Assembly (NCBI GenBank): GCA_034430115.1
Contig: DAOUFG010000017.1
Location: 50,553 to 114,552, forward strand
From: CAIXPS01 sp034430115
GTDB lineage: Bacteria; Chloroflexota; Anaerolineae; J036; Brachytrichaceae
DNA length: 64,000 nt
Reading direction: 5' to 3'
The translations under genes were made by a program, and so were the position numbers. How positions within the stretch are numbered: the first letter of the stretch is position 1; each line of letters opens with the position of its first letter. Below the pieces are notes generated by a model, which was not told the origin of the DNA, searched no databases, and saw nothing but the letters and a program-made list of their open reading frames with translations. This document shows, piece by piece, positions 8,526 through 16,552 of this stretch.

Positions 8526-9524
8526 CTATTTCCCACTTGCCGGGATGAAGCCATACGACGCCAATATCTGCTGGCCCTCGTCAGAGAGCACATAGGCAAC
8601 GAACTTACCGGCCAGGTCGGCCTGCTTGGATTCTGCCAGCGCGGCGATTGGGTAGACCGCCACCGTGTTCAGAGCATCGGGGATGTCGATGCGAGTCACT
8701 TTCGGCGCTGCATCGGGGGTCACGTCGGTCGTATAGACGATGCCGGCATCCGCTTCGCCCAACACCACCTTGCTGAGCACAGCGCGCACATTGTCTTCGT
8801 ATGAAACCACGTTCTTCAACACCGCGCCCCGGTAATCTGCACCAAAGGCGGTATCCGTCAAGGTCTTGGTCAAAAAGTCCAGCGCATACTGGCCCACCGG
8901 CACCTCCTTGGCCGCCAACACCAGCTTCAGACCGGGTTTTGCCAGGTCTTGCAGGCTCTGCACCTTGCCCGGATTATCGACCGGCACAATCACCACCAGC
9001 CGGTTACGCACGAAGACCTTTTCGGTGCCGCTCACGATCCGGCCCGTCTTGATCGCGGCGGTCATTTGCGTCTTATTGGCAGAGGCAAAGACGTCCGCCG
9101 GCGCGCCCTGCGCAATTTGCTGAGCCAGTTGCTGCGAACCGGCGAAGTTCAACGCCACTTTGACACCGGGGTTGGCCGTCTCAAAGTTCTTGCCCATCTC
9201 CGTGAACACATCTTGCAGCGAGGCCGCCGCGAACACATTCAAGGTGCTCGCCGTCGCAGGGGCCGTAGGGGTAATATCCTCTGTATTGGTCACCGGCGTG
9301 CCGGCCGTCGGCGTATCAGCCGGCACATCGGTGGGGGGGAGGGGGGTGTCGGTCGCTGCACTGGCCGTGGGCGGCTCGGTTGCCGGCGCGCCGGTAGGCG
9401 TGAGAGTAGATGCGCCGCACGCGCTCAACAACAATGCGCCCAACACCGCGCCGGCAACGGCCAAATATCGCACGCCTTTACCGGGCGAGCTCCGGTCAAT
9501 CTTCGCACCTGTCGGGACATTCAT
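8526..9524 (-). CDS. modA: Molybdate-binding lipoprotein
   Basis: This 332-residue extracytoplasmic solute-binding protein would capture molybdate or tungstate. A lipoprotein signal ends in LLLSACGAS. A Thr/Pro/Ala-rich linker of about 60 residues, a spacer to the cell surface, follows. The ModA domain begins at LNVFAAASLQDVFTEMG; the anion-contact segment NFAGSQQLAQQI and the late EADAGIVYTTD motif are evident. GGAGAAG lies just upstream of ATG 9524. It is first gene of a modA-modB unit. The long low-complexity linker is common in surface lipoproteins of monoderm bacteria. Confidence 0.92.
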   Translation of the reverse strand: MNVPTGAKIDRSSPGKGVRYLAVAGAVLGALLLSACGASTLTPTGAPATEPPTASAATDTPLPPTDVPADTPTAGTPVTNTEDITPTAPATASTLNVFAAASLQDVFTEMGKNFETANPGVKVALNFAGSQQLAQQIAQGAPADVFASANKTQMTAAIKTGRIVSGTEKVFVRNRLVVIVPVDNPGKVQSLQDLAKPGLKLVLAAKEVPVGQYALDFLTKTLTDTAFGADYRGAVLKNVVSYEDNVRAVLSKVVLGEADAGIVYTTDVTPDAAPKVTRIDIPDALNTVAVYPIAALAESKQADLAGKFVAYVLSDEGQQILASYGFIPASGK

Positions 9525-9568
9525 AGGCTTTCTTCTCCTTCCAAATCAAACACTTTCCTCAATTAACA

Positions 9569-10132
9569 TTACTTCGTCAGCCCAAGAGCATCACGGCACT
9601 CGGACAACCACTCTATAACCGATGCGAGTTGGCGGATGCGCATCTTCAAGCCAAGCCGGTTGAAAGTTTGTTCAGCGGGGAGCGTCGCCAGCGCTTCACC
9701 GATGCGCCGGATGCCCTGTTCGATTTCGTCAACCTGCATCTGGATCATGTCGCGGGCCATGCCGGCGCTGCGCGCATTGGCAAAATAGAGCCGCGTAGTG
9801 AACTCCACGCGGATAGCGCGCACGCTGCAACCAGTGGGCGTGTGCAACCACTCTTCAAAATGGGTTTGCCCCGCAGGGGTTAGCTGGAACTCGCGGCGGG
9901 AGGGGAGCTTTTCTTGTTCAAGCGTTTTGCCGGTGATATAGCCCTGCCGTTCCAGGCGCGTGAGGATGTTGTAGGTCTGGCTAAGGCTGACATGCCACAC
10001 CTGCCCCAATTCTTCCTCCAACTGCCGGTGCAATTCATAACCATGCGCCTGGCGCTGAGAGAGAAAACCAAGCAGCGCAAATTCCGGTGAAAGTGCGCTT
10101 GCGTAAGAAGGCCTGGAACGTACTTCGCTCAT
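9569..10132 (-). CDS. PadR-family transcriptional repressor
   Basis: This protein of about 187 residues has an N-terminal PadR winged helix (ALLGFLSQRQAHGYELHRQLEEEL, with the SQTYNILTRLERQGYI recognition helix and a basic wing) and a C-terminal helical dimerisation domain (about 110-185), as in PadR subfamily-2 regulators. GTG 10138 is in frame but lies about at the predicted transcript start; ATG 10132 is chosen. The gene's -10 box sits inside a perfect palindrome, so autorepression is very likely. The stop lies 44 bp before modA's start, so read-through into modA-modB is possible. The effector cannot be told. Confidence 0.88.
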   Translation of the reverse strand: MSEVRSRPSYASALSPEFALLGFLSQRQAHGYELHRQLEEELGQVWHVSLSQTYNILTRLERQGYITGKTLEQEKLPSRREFQLTPAGQTHFEEWLHTPTGCSVRAIRVEFTTRLYFANARSAGMARDMIQMQVDEIEQGIRRIGEALATLPAEQTFNRLGLKMRIRQLASVIEWLSECRDALGLTK

Positions 10133-10172
10133 ACTCACTGAGTGAGTATATAGGCCGAAGGGAAGATGTCAA
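10131..10172 (-). promoter_or_regulatory. PadR promoter with palindromic operator
   Basis: On the minus strand, TTGACA (10172-10167) and TATACT (10150-10145) are 16 bp apart. A perfect 19-bp palindrome, ATACTCACT-G-AGTGAGTAT (10131-10149), covers the -10 box, the transcript start and the first bases of the gene. ATACT...AGTAT ends are characteristic of PadR operators. Confidence 0.85.
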
Positions 10173-10198
10173 GCCTTTTACCGAAAGGAAGGAGAAAT

Positions 10199-13045
10199 TC
10201 AATGCAATATCGGCAACGTAAAGCACATGGTGGTGCCGCTGCCGGCATCTGCTCGCAACCAGATACGCCCGCCGTGCGCCTCGACCAATCCTTTGCAAAT
10301 GGCCAACCCCAACCCGGTGCCTCGCGTGCGGCGTTGCGCGCCGTCCCCACGCCGGAAGGCCTGGAACAAACGCTCGCGATCTTCGTCGGAAATGCCCGGC
10401 CCTTCATCGGACACACATATCTCGAGCCAGCCGTCCGCCTGCCGGGCAGTAATGCACACCGTGGTCTGCGGCGGCGCGTACTTGGTGGCATTGTCCACCA
10501 AGTTGGCGAGCACCTGGCCGATGCGTTGGGCGTCGGCGCGCACTTTGGGCAATCCCGAAGGAAGGTCAACCACCAGGTGATGATCCTCCGTGAGTGACTG
10601 AAGTTGGAGCATGGCCAGAGAGAAAATCTCGTCCAGGCTACACTCGGAAGGAGAGATGCGCAAGGTGCCCGCCTCAATCCGCGACAGATCGAGGAGTTGC
10701 TCGATCATCTCAGTCAGCTTATCCGCTTCGACATCGATCGTCTCAATAAAATCATGCTGGCTGGCCACATCCCACGACACATCCTCCGCCAGCAACGTTG
10801 AAGCGAAGCCTTTGATCGAAGTCAGGGGTGTGCGCAATTCGTGCGAGATCATCGCCAGGAACTTCAGCTTTAGCTCGTTGGCCCGCTCGGCCTCACGGCG
10901 CGCTTCAGCCTCGATCGCGAACATGCGCTCCAATTCCCTCTCCGCCTGCTTGCGAATGGTGATGTCGTTATAGGCGATGACGACGCCGTACCCTTTTACA
11001 TCCAACGGTGCAGCGGTTACGCTGATCCAGATGACTTTGCCATCGTCGTGAACGATGCCCATCTCGACATTTTCGACGCGCTGCTGCTCCTTCAACGCGC
11101 GCACGCTGGCATATTCCGCCGAAGGCATCGGGGTGCCATCCGTGCAGATGATACGCCACTGTGCGCCGTCAATTGCCCGGCCCAGATGCTCGGCCTGCGG
11201 AATCCCCAGCAGCCGCTCCGCTTCCTGGTTGGTCTCCACGATTTTCCCATCCTGGTTGGTGACGGTGATGCCCAAGGGGAAGGAATCGAAGAGCACGGAA
11301 TATTTGGCCAAGTTGACCCGCAGGTCCTCTTCCATCTGCCTGCGAGCGGAAACATCCATGAACAACGCGGCAAACTGGCGCGGTGCGGGGGAATAGGCAT
11401 AAACGTCGTAATATTTCCGCAACACGGGCGAGTAATTCTCAAAATGTACCGGCTTGCCCGTCAACGCCACCGAGCCGTAGATTTCGATCCAACGCGGATC
11501 CTCGCCAGGAAGCACATCCAACACAGTCCGGCCGATCACATGTTCACGCTTCAGCCCGGTCAGGCTCTCAAACGCCGGGTTCACCTCCAGGAAACGATAG
11601 TCGATCGGCTCATCCTTGTCGTTACAGATGATTTCATGTACGGCGAACCCCTCGGTCATTTCGTTGAACAGCGTCCGGTAGCGCTGTTCACTTTCACGTA
11701 AGGCCTCCATGGCCAGCGCATGAGAAGTTCGCAGCCGTATCATGCGGATGCCATACGACAGATCACCGGCCAGGGACGCCAACAGCGCAACTTCCTGATC
11801 CGAAAAAGAATCCGGTTCATTGGAATAGATATTGAGCGTGCCGAGTGCCTTACCGTCAGCCATGAGCGGCAACACCAGCGAAGATCGGTAGCCGCGTTGT
11901 AACGCTTCCTCGCGCCAGGGAGCGAAGTTGGGGTCCGTCAGCATGTTGTGGACGATTCCCGGCCTGCCCGTGCGGATGGCGGTTCCCGTGGGGCCACGCC
12001 CACGTTCTGTGTCTGCCCAGGTGATGTGCAACGAGTCCAGGTATTCCCGATCAAACCCGGCATAGGCGGCAGGGCGGACGGTTTTATCATCATCATCCTC
12101 GGCGAAGCCAATCCACACCATCGCGTAACCGCATTCCTGCACCACGATACGGCACACCTCGTCCAGGTATTCCGCCTCGGTGGAAGCGCGCACAAGCGCC
12201 TGGTCACTATGACTATGCGCCCGCAACGTCCGATTCAATTGGTGGAGTTCCGCCTCCTTCTTCTTGCGCTCACTAATATCGTGCACGATCACGCTGGCCC
12301 GCAACTGGCCATCCGTGCCCTTAAAGACCACCGACGTCACTTCAGATGGGAAGCGCGTACCATCGCTGCGCAGCGAGTAATATTCAGCGTGATATTTGCC
12401 GGTGCGGATTCGCTCCGCCAGCGCCGCGTGCAAACGAGGGTCCGCGTTATCCACCAGGCCATCGCGCCCTATCCGGCAAATATCTTCTTCCGTGCGTCCA
12501 AACATGCGGCAAGCCGCGGCATTAGCCGCCAGCACGGTGCCGTCGGGCATGGTCAACAAGATGCCGTCGGGGCTATTTTCAAACAGCAGGCGGTAACGCT
12601 CCTCGCTTTCATGGCGGGCTTTCTCAGCGCGCTTCCAATGCGTCACATCCGCGCCATACAAATTCACGTAGCCCATGCTCGTGACCGGCACCACGGAGAA
12701 TGCAATCACCTGCTGGCCCAGTTCAGTTTCAAATGTGCGCTGCTCAGCACTCTCAAGCGCAGCGGCAGCAACCTCTCGCAAGGCAGCCGGCGCCATCTCG
12801 TCCGTAAGACAACCCCAGTGTTGCAGCAGTGCCGCGCTGGCCGGGTTAGCGAAAAGAATACGCCCATCGGATCCCAAACGCAGGACCGGGTTCGGATTCT
12901 CCATGGGGAAACGAGCCAAGCTGCGTGCAACCTCTTCCGTCATTTCACAGATGGGCCGCCGGAAGTGAGCTTCATGCCACGAAGCATCCGATTGGCCGGC
13001 ATCTGGGGCTGGGTTGGATATTGATCCTGTGTGCTGTGCATTCAT
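10199..13045 (-). CDS. Soluble multi-PAS/GAF sensor histidine kinase
   Basis: This is a cytosolic kinase of about 948 residues without membrane segments. Approximate order: PAS (45-130), PAS with PAC (150-270), GAF (270-440), PAS (450-570), PAS with PAC (590-710), HisKA with the phospho-acceptor histidine in SHELRTPLTSIKG (about 734), then HATPase_c with N-box NLVDNATKYAPP, G1 DEGPGI and G2 GTGLGLAIC. No response regulator is adjacent, so its partner is unknown. In-frame starts exist at GTG 13105, ATG 13054 and ATG 13045. None has a strong ribosome-binding site, so the first 20 residues are uncertain. The GAF domain and several PAS domains suggest sensing of small ligands, redox or light. Confidence 0.9.
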   Translation of the reverse strand: MNAQHTGSISNPAPDAGQSDASWHEAHFRRPICEMTEEVARSLARFPMENPNPVLRLGSDGRILFANPASAALLQHWGCLTDEMAPAALREVAAAALESAEQRTFETELGQQVIAFSVVPVTSMGYVNLYGADVTHWKRAEKARHESEERYRLLFENSPDGILLTMPDGTVLAANAAACRMFGRTEEDICRIGRDGLVDNADPRLHAALAERIRTGKYHAEYYSLRSDGTRFPSEVTSVVFKGTDGQLRASVIVHDISERKKKEAELHQLNRTLRAHSHSDQALVRASTEAEYLDEVCRIVVQECGYAMVWIGFAEDDDDKTVRPAAYAGFDREYLDSLHITWADTERGRGPTGTAIRTGRPGIVHNMLTDPNFAPWREEALQRGYRSSLVLPLMADGKALGTLNIYSNEPDSFSDQEVALLASLAGDLSYGIRMIRLRTSHALAMEALRESEQRYRTLFNEMTEGFAVHEIICNDKDEPIDYRFLEVNPAFESLTGLKREHVIGRTVLDVLPGEDPRWIEIYGSVALTGKPVHFENYSPVLRKYYDVYAYSPAPRQFAALFMDVSARRQMEEDLRVNLAKYSVLFDSFPLGITVTNQDGKIVETNQEAERLLGIPQAEHLGRAIDGAQWRIICTDGTPMPSAEYASVRALKEQQRVENVEMGIVHDDGKVIWISVTAAPLDVKGYGVVIAYNDITIRKQAERELERMFAIEAEARREAERANELKLKFLAMISHELRTPLTSIKGFASTLLAEDVSWDVASQHDFIETIDVEADKLTEMIEQLLDLSRIEAGTLRISPSECSLDEIFSLAMLQLQSLTEDHHLVVDLPSGLPKVRADAQRIGQVLANLVDNATKYAPPQTTVCITARQADGWLEICVSDEGPGISDEDRERLFQAFRRGDGAQRRTRGTGLGLAICKGLVEAHGGRIWLRADAGSGTTMCFTLPILH

Positions 13046-13211
13046 GCCTATCATGATTCCAATAACGACTCTGGGCCGGCCCGGCTGGACACGCCGCCCA
13101 TCCAAAACATTATCACGCGCTCATACGTCTACACGACACCTAATTATCCACCCCTTGTGCCATGTCGTGGCCCAGTCTTCTACCGCCGCCATGCGCTGCA
13201 CACACACTTGT

Positions 13212-14231
13212 TCAACCATACCTTCGGATAAATGCCTCGGCCTCCTCCACGAGTGGCCGGCTGCCAATAAAAAGAGGCGTGCGCTGATGCAATGACGTGG
13301 GTTCAATATCGAGAATCGCGCGCCGGCCATCCGAAGCGTAACCACCGGCGTGTTCGGCAATAAAGGCCAACGGGGCGGCCTCATACAGCAAACGCAACTT
13401 GCCCTGCGCACGCACCGGGTCATCGGCAATCGCCGGGTAATAGAAGATACCCCCCGAAAGCAGAGTGCGATGGAAATCGGCCACCAGCGCGCCGACGTAA
13501 CGTTGCGACTTGACGCTGCCATTGGCATGCAGGTATTGGGTATAACGGCGCACGCCGTCACTCCAGTGCTCTTCGTAACCACGGTCGGTGCTGTAGTAAC
13601 CGCCCCGCGCAGGAATGCGAATATTCGGGTGGGTCATCAGAAACTCGCCGATGGAAGGATCCAGCGTAAAACCATGCACGCCATTCCCGGCGCTATAGAC
13701 CAGCATTGTGCTGGCGCTATAGACGATGTAGCCGGCGGCAACCAGGTCGTGCCCGCGCTGCAAACAATCCTCCAGTGTGCCTGGGCCGGAGACACTCTTG
13801 CGTTGATGGATGGCAAAAATCGTGCCGATGCTCACGTTGAAGTCGATGTTCGATGAACCGTCGAGCGGATCATAGGTCAATATGTACTTGCCCGCAGGCA
13901 CCTGTGGCGGGACGGACATGATATCGGGATGTTCTTCCGAAACCAGCGCCGCCAGCCGGCCGGTACGCGCCGTCAAGGTGAAGATGGTCTCGTCCGCGAG
14001 CGCATCGAGCTTCATGACGGCTTCGCCCTGCACATTCGTGTCGCCGGTGCGGCCCAGTATCTCCGCCAGGCCCGCTCGCGCCGTCTGGTTGGCAATCACC
14101 TTGGCGGCCAGCGCAATATCGTAAAGCAATCCGGTTAAAGTCCCCGTTGCGAAGGGGAACCCACGTTGTTCTTCCAGAATGTGTTGTTCGATGGTCGTGA
14201 TTCTGCGAGAGAGCGGCGTATATGCAGCCAT
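13212..14231 (-). CDS. fbp: Fructose-1,6-bisphosphatase, class I
   Basis: This 339-residue enzyme hydrolyses fructose 1,6-bisphosphate to fructose 6-phosphate in gluconeogenesis or a Calvin-type cycle. Metal-site motifs are evident: SEEHPD, the YDPLDGSSNID signature and the later active-site segment LLYEAAPLAFIAEHAGG. GTG 14249 and ATG 14237 are in frame, but AGGGGG sits seven bases before ATG 14231, which also gives the usual N-terminus (MAAYTPLSRRI). It is a single gene with 166 bp to the divergently read side of the kinase. It could feed hexose phosphate to the polysaccharide locus, but nothing in the context demands this. Confidence 0.95.
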   Translation of the reverse strand: MAAYTPLSRRITTIEQHILEEQRGFPFATGTLTGLLYDIALAAKVIANQTARAGLAEILGRTGDTNVQGEAVMKLDALADETIFTLTARTGRLAALVSEEHPDIMSVPPQVPAGKYILTYDPLDGSSNIDFNVSIGTIFAIHQRKSVSGPGTLEDCLQRGHDLVAAGYIVYSASTMLVYSAGNGVHGFTLDPSIGEFLMTHPNIRIPARGGYYSTDRGYEEHWSDGVRRYTQYLHANGSVKSQRYVGALVADFHRTLLSGGIFYYPAIADDPVRAQGKLRLLYEAAPLAFIAEHAGGYASDGRRAILDIEPTSLHQRTPLFIGSRPLVEEAEAFIRRYG

Positions 14232-14517
14232 ATCCATTCCCCCTATCACTTCACACTTCCTTTATGAGACGCAGCCAATGTACCTCACACAAGGCAATTC
14301 ACAAACATATGCCAAACGTTGCCAACGTCACGATGCCGTGACCAACTGATTCGTTCTACTTTGGTGAGATCGATATATAACTTGAAGCAATGATGAGGGC
14401 CGACCAATCCCGCGGCACCGCACTCGGCATAAGGTGCCACAGAATTTGATCTTTCAATCGAACCTAAGCCTAACACAATGTTAGACGCTCCCCATAATCC
14501 GTCACAAGCTGCGCAGA

Positions 14518-14643
14518 TTATTCTATGGTTGCGTCCAACAACAAGACCGCGACCCAACTCAACTTGAGATGGGTCGCCAGGAACAACGTCACCAGCAGCG
14601 CAAGCACCACTGCGAGTGCCATATAGCGGAAGGATAGACGCAT
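14518..14643 (-). pseudogene. Possible 5' remnant of a DUF1294-like small membrane protein
   Basis: A 41-codon minus-strand frame encodes one strongly hydrophobic segment (MALAVVLALLVTLFLAT, then LKLSWVAVLLLD) and stops at 14518. The pattern resembles the first half of DUF1294 membrane proteins, which normally continue with a second helix and a YGYDK-type motif. Nothing after the stop restores it. It may be a truncated remnant or an unrelated short peptide. The rest of the 14250-14699 gap holds only a short dyad, GCCTAAC (14468-14474) with GTTAGAC (14480-14486), and no other gene. Confidence 0.25.
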
Positions 14644-14699
14644 GCCGCCGGGTCAACTGCCATTCGCCCAGCATCACTTATGAGCGAATGAGCATGCTT

Positions 14700-15533
14700 T
14701 TAGCGGACCGTCAGGCCCTGCAAGCCGGTGAACAACTTGCGCAGCGCATGAATCGCCGTGCGCATGCCGTCCTCGCCGCTCAGGCCGCCATATTTGCCGG
14801 CCAGCTTCAGGTGAGGCTCCAGGGTCAGGAAGCCATCGTAATTGCGTGCCACCAGTGCCTTCAGCAGCCCCGGCACATCGCCATCGCCTTCGCCGGCCGG
14901 GCGAATCGCACCATCGTCCAGCATGGCATCTTTAATGTGAACGTGGGTCGTGTAATCGGCCAACAACGGCCAGGCCTGCACCATCGGGCGGACCTTGTCC
15001 ACCACGAAGTTGGCCGGGTCGAACGCGGCACGCAGACTGGGCGAATTGACGGTGGCGAGAATATCCTGGCAGCGCTCAGGCATATCGCCATAGATGCCGC
15101 GCTCATTTTCATGCACCAGGGTCATGCCGGCTGCCGCAGCACGCTCGGTGAGCAGCGCCATGCGCGCCATCACCTCGGTGCGATATTTCGCGTGTTCGCC
15201 CTTTGGGATATAGAACGAGAACACCCGGATCAGGCGCGTGCCCAGCACGTTGGCGGCATTGATCGCCCGATCCAGGCGCTCCAACTCCACCTCGCGCGGT
15301 TGGGTGATATCGGTCTTGCCGATGGGGCTGCCGATGGCCGAGAGCGCGCAGCCGTGCGCCTGCAAGGTTGCCTTGGCGCGCTGAAGCTGCGCCGCGTCCA
15401 GGTCCAGCACGTTGCTGCCCCAGGCAGCACGCAATTCCAGGTGATACACCTGCTCCGAAGTCAATACACTGAGTTGCTTATCCAGATCATCGTCGATCTC
15501 ATCGCCAAACGCGCTGAGCGTAAAAACTGCCAT
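14700..15533 (-). CDS. Xylose-isomerase-like sugar epimerase/isomerase
   Basis: This 277-residue protein of the AP-endonuclease-2 / xylose isomerase-like TIM-barrel family has metal-ligand positions visible in HENERGIYGD, the AFDPANF strand and HVHIKDA. The C-terminal strand carries LTLEPHLK. Such proteins isomerise or epimerise sugars and sugar acids. It is last in a leftward set with a second family member, a Gfo/Idh/MocA dehydrogenase and two glycosidases. This points to catabolism of a plant-derived or modified sugar. The specific substrate cannot be read. The gap to the upstream gene (15534-15652) contains a 44-bp direct repeat. Confidence 0.85.
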   Translation of the reverse strand: MAVFTLSAFGDEIDDDLDKQLSVLTSEQVYHLELRAAWGSNVLDLDAAQLQRAKATLQAHGCALSAIGSPIGKTDITQPREVELERLDRAINAANVLGTRLIRVFSFYIPKGEHAKYRTEVMARMALLTERAAAAGMTLVHENERGIYGDMPERCQDILATVNSPSLRAAFDPANFVVDKVRPMVQAWPLLADYTTHVHIKDAMLDDGAIRPAGEGDGDVPGLLKALVARNYDGFLTLEPHLKLAGKYGGLSGEDGMRTAIHALRKLFTGLQGLTVR

Positions 15534-15554
15534 TCATACCTTCCTTATCCACAT

Positions 15555-15643
15555 CCACGAATCCACGCGAATGGTCACGCACAGAACCACACACGATCCC
15601 ACGAATCCACACGAATGGTCATGGACGGGGCCACACACGATCC
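15555..15643. repeat. 44-bp direct repeat, CCACGAATCC type
   Basis: Two tandem copies start at 15555 and 15599 (CCACGAATCCAC.CGAATGGTCA...CCACACACGATCC). The same CCACGAATC-ACGAATGG words make up the larger array at 45.35-45.72 kb. This array lies between the two epimerase genes and abuts the 3' end of the upstream one. Confidence 0.75.
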
Positions 15644-15652
15644 CGATCGCGA

Positions 15653-16441
15653 TTACTCGCCTTCGTGCGTGGATTCTTGCCAAGCCTGTTTCATATAGGC
15701 CAGCGCCCCGGACGCCTGGGCAGCCAGGTTCTCCCAACTGCACTCGGCAGAGATGCGCAGGTCATAGCTCGCCTGACGCAAGGCGCGCATGAAACCGGCG
15801 TAATCATAGCCGCCCACTCCCGGCGCGCGCCGGCCACCGTCGGCCACGTGCACATGCGCGAGCAGCGCTGCCGCGGCGACGACATCGGCCATCGGTTCGT
15901 GCTCCAGCTCAATATGGTGCAGGTCGGCCAATAGCTTCATCCCCTGCAACCCGCGTTGCTGGATGAACGCCTGCGACTCGGCGATGCTATTGAACGTATT
16001 CGTTTCGCCACGGTTCAGGTGCTCCAGCGCCAGCGCGATGCCCGCGCGGTTTGCCTCTTCCAACGCCATCGCCAGGCTCTCGGCCAGTTGGGCCAGGCCC
16101 TGTTCGCGTGGCGTGCCATCGGGGATGCGCCGCGCGCCGCCGCTGCCCAGCACCACCACCGGCGCACCCAGGCGGACCATGCGCTCAAAGGCACGTCGCA
16201 AGTAGGTGCGCAACCCAACTAAATCTCGCTGCGGCCCGGCCAGCGGGAGCACGGCCGGCACCAGCACATTGAAGGATTCCGGCTTCAGCGGCGCGGACGC
16301 GATTGCGCGCAACGCCGGAAGCGCCTGCGCCTCATCGTCGAACGGCTGCACGCTGGCAGCCGGCAACTCACAGAAGTCGAACCCCGCGCGCGCCAGGATG
16401 TCGATCTGCTCAAGTTTGCCCACACAGCAACCAAATCGCAT
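15653..16441 (-). CDS. Xylose-isomerase-like sugar epimerase/isomerase (second)
   Basis: This 262-residue TIM-barrel protein is of the same family as the gene at 14700 but clearly diverged. It shows the N-terminal MRFGCCVGKLEQIDILARAG, a likely metal Glu in LALEHLNRGETN, LADLHHIELE and HVHVADGGRRAPG. An in-frame upstream start at 16477 exists, but those codons fall inside an intergenic inverted repeat. ATG 16441 matches the family N-terminus and is preferred. It is transcribed leftward with its neighbours. Paired members of this family next to a MocA-type dehydrogenase are typical of inositol-like or keto-sugar catabolic sets, where oxidation and isomerisation alternate. Confidence 0.85.
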   Translation of the reverse strand: MRFGCCVGKLEQIDILARAGFDFCELPAASVQPFDDEAQALPALRAIASAPLKPESFNVLVPAVLPLAGPQRDLVGLRTYLRRAFERMVRLGAPVVVLGSGGARRIPDGTPREQGLAQLAESLAMALEEANRAGIALALEHLNRGETNTFNSIAESQAFIQQRGLQGMKLLADLHHIELEHEPMADVVAAAALLAHVHVADGGRRAPGVGGYDYAGFMRALRQASYDLRISAECSWENLAAQASGALAYMKQAWQESTHEGE

Positions 16442-16454
16442 AAACCCACCATTG

Positions 16455-16546
16455 CACCACAGAGACACAAAGAACACGGAGAAGCTTAAGGCAGGGAAGA
16501 GATTTAACAGATTGCATATCTCTGTTCCCTCTGTGTCTCTGTGGTG
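16455..16546. repeat. Inverted repeat, CACCACAGAGACACA type
   Basis: CACCACAGAGACACA (16455-16469) and TGTGTCTCTGTGGTG (16532-16546) are perfect 15-bp arms. Inner parts (AACACGGAG / CTCTGTTCC) pair partly. The unit GTGTCTC-GTGGTG recurs in the array at 45.4-45.7 kb. It sits between two genes and could form a terminator-like or mRNA-stabilising hairpin. Confidence 0.75.
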
Positions 16547-16552
16547 AAAATT

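Noticed and set aside
11948..13024. Plus-strand open frame within the histidine kinase gene
   Set aside because: It is antisense to PAS/GAF domains and shows no recognisable motif or ribosome-binding site.
14468..14486. Integron attC-like site (GCCTAAC/GTTAGAC)
   Set aside because: Only a 7-bp dyad; no R/L core boxes of attC layout and no integrase or gene cassettes.
14285..14677. 130-codon minus-strand frame in the gap before the epimerase gene
   Set aside because: Composition is not protein-like, and a more plausible hydrophobic frame overlaps it.
14616..15698. Long plus-strand open frame opposite the epimerase gene
   Set aside because: It is antisense to a well-supported family gene; high GC leaves the opposite frame open.
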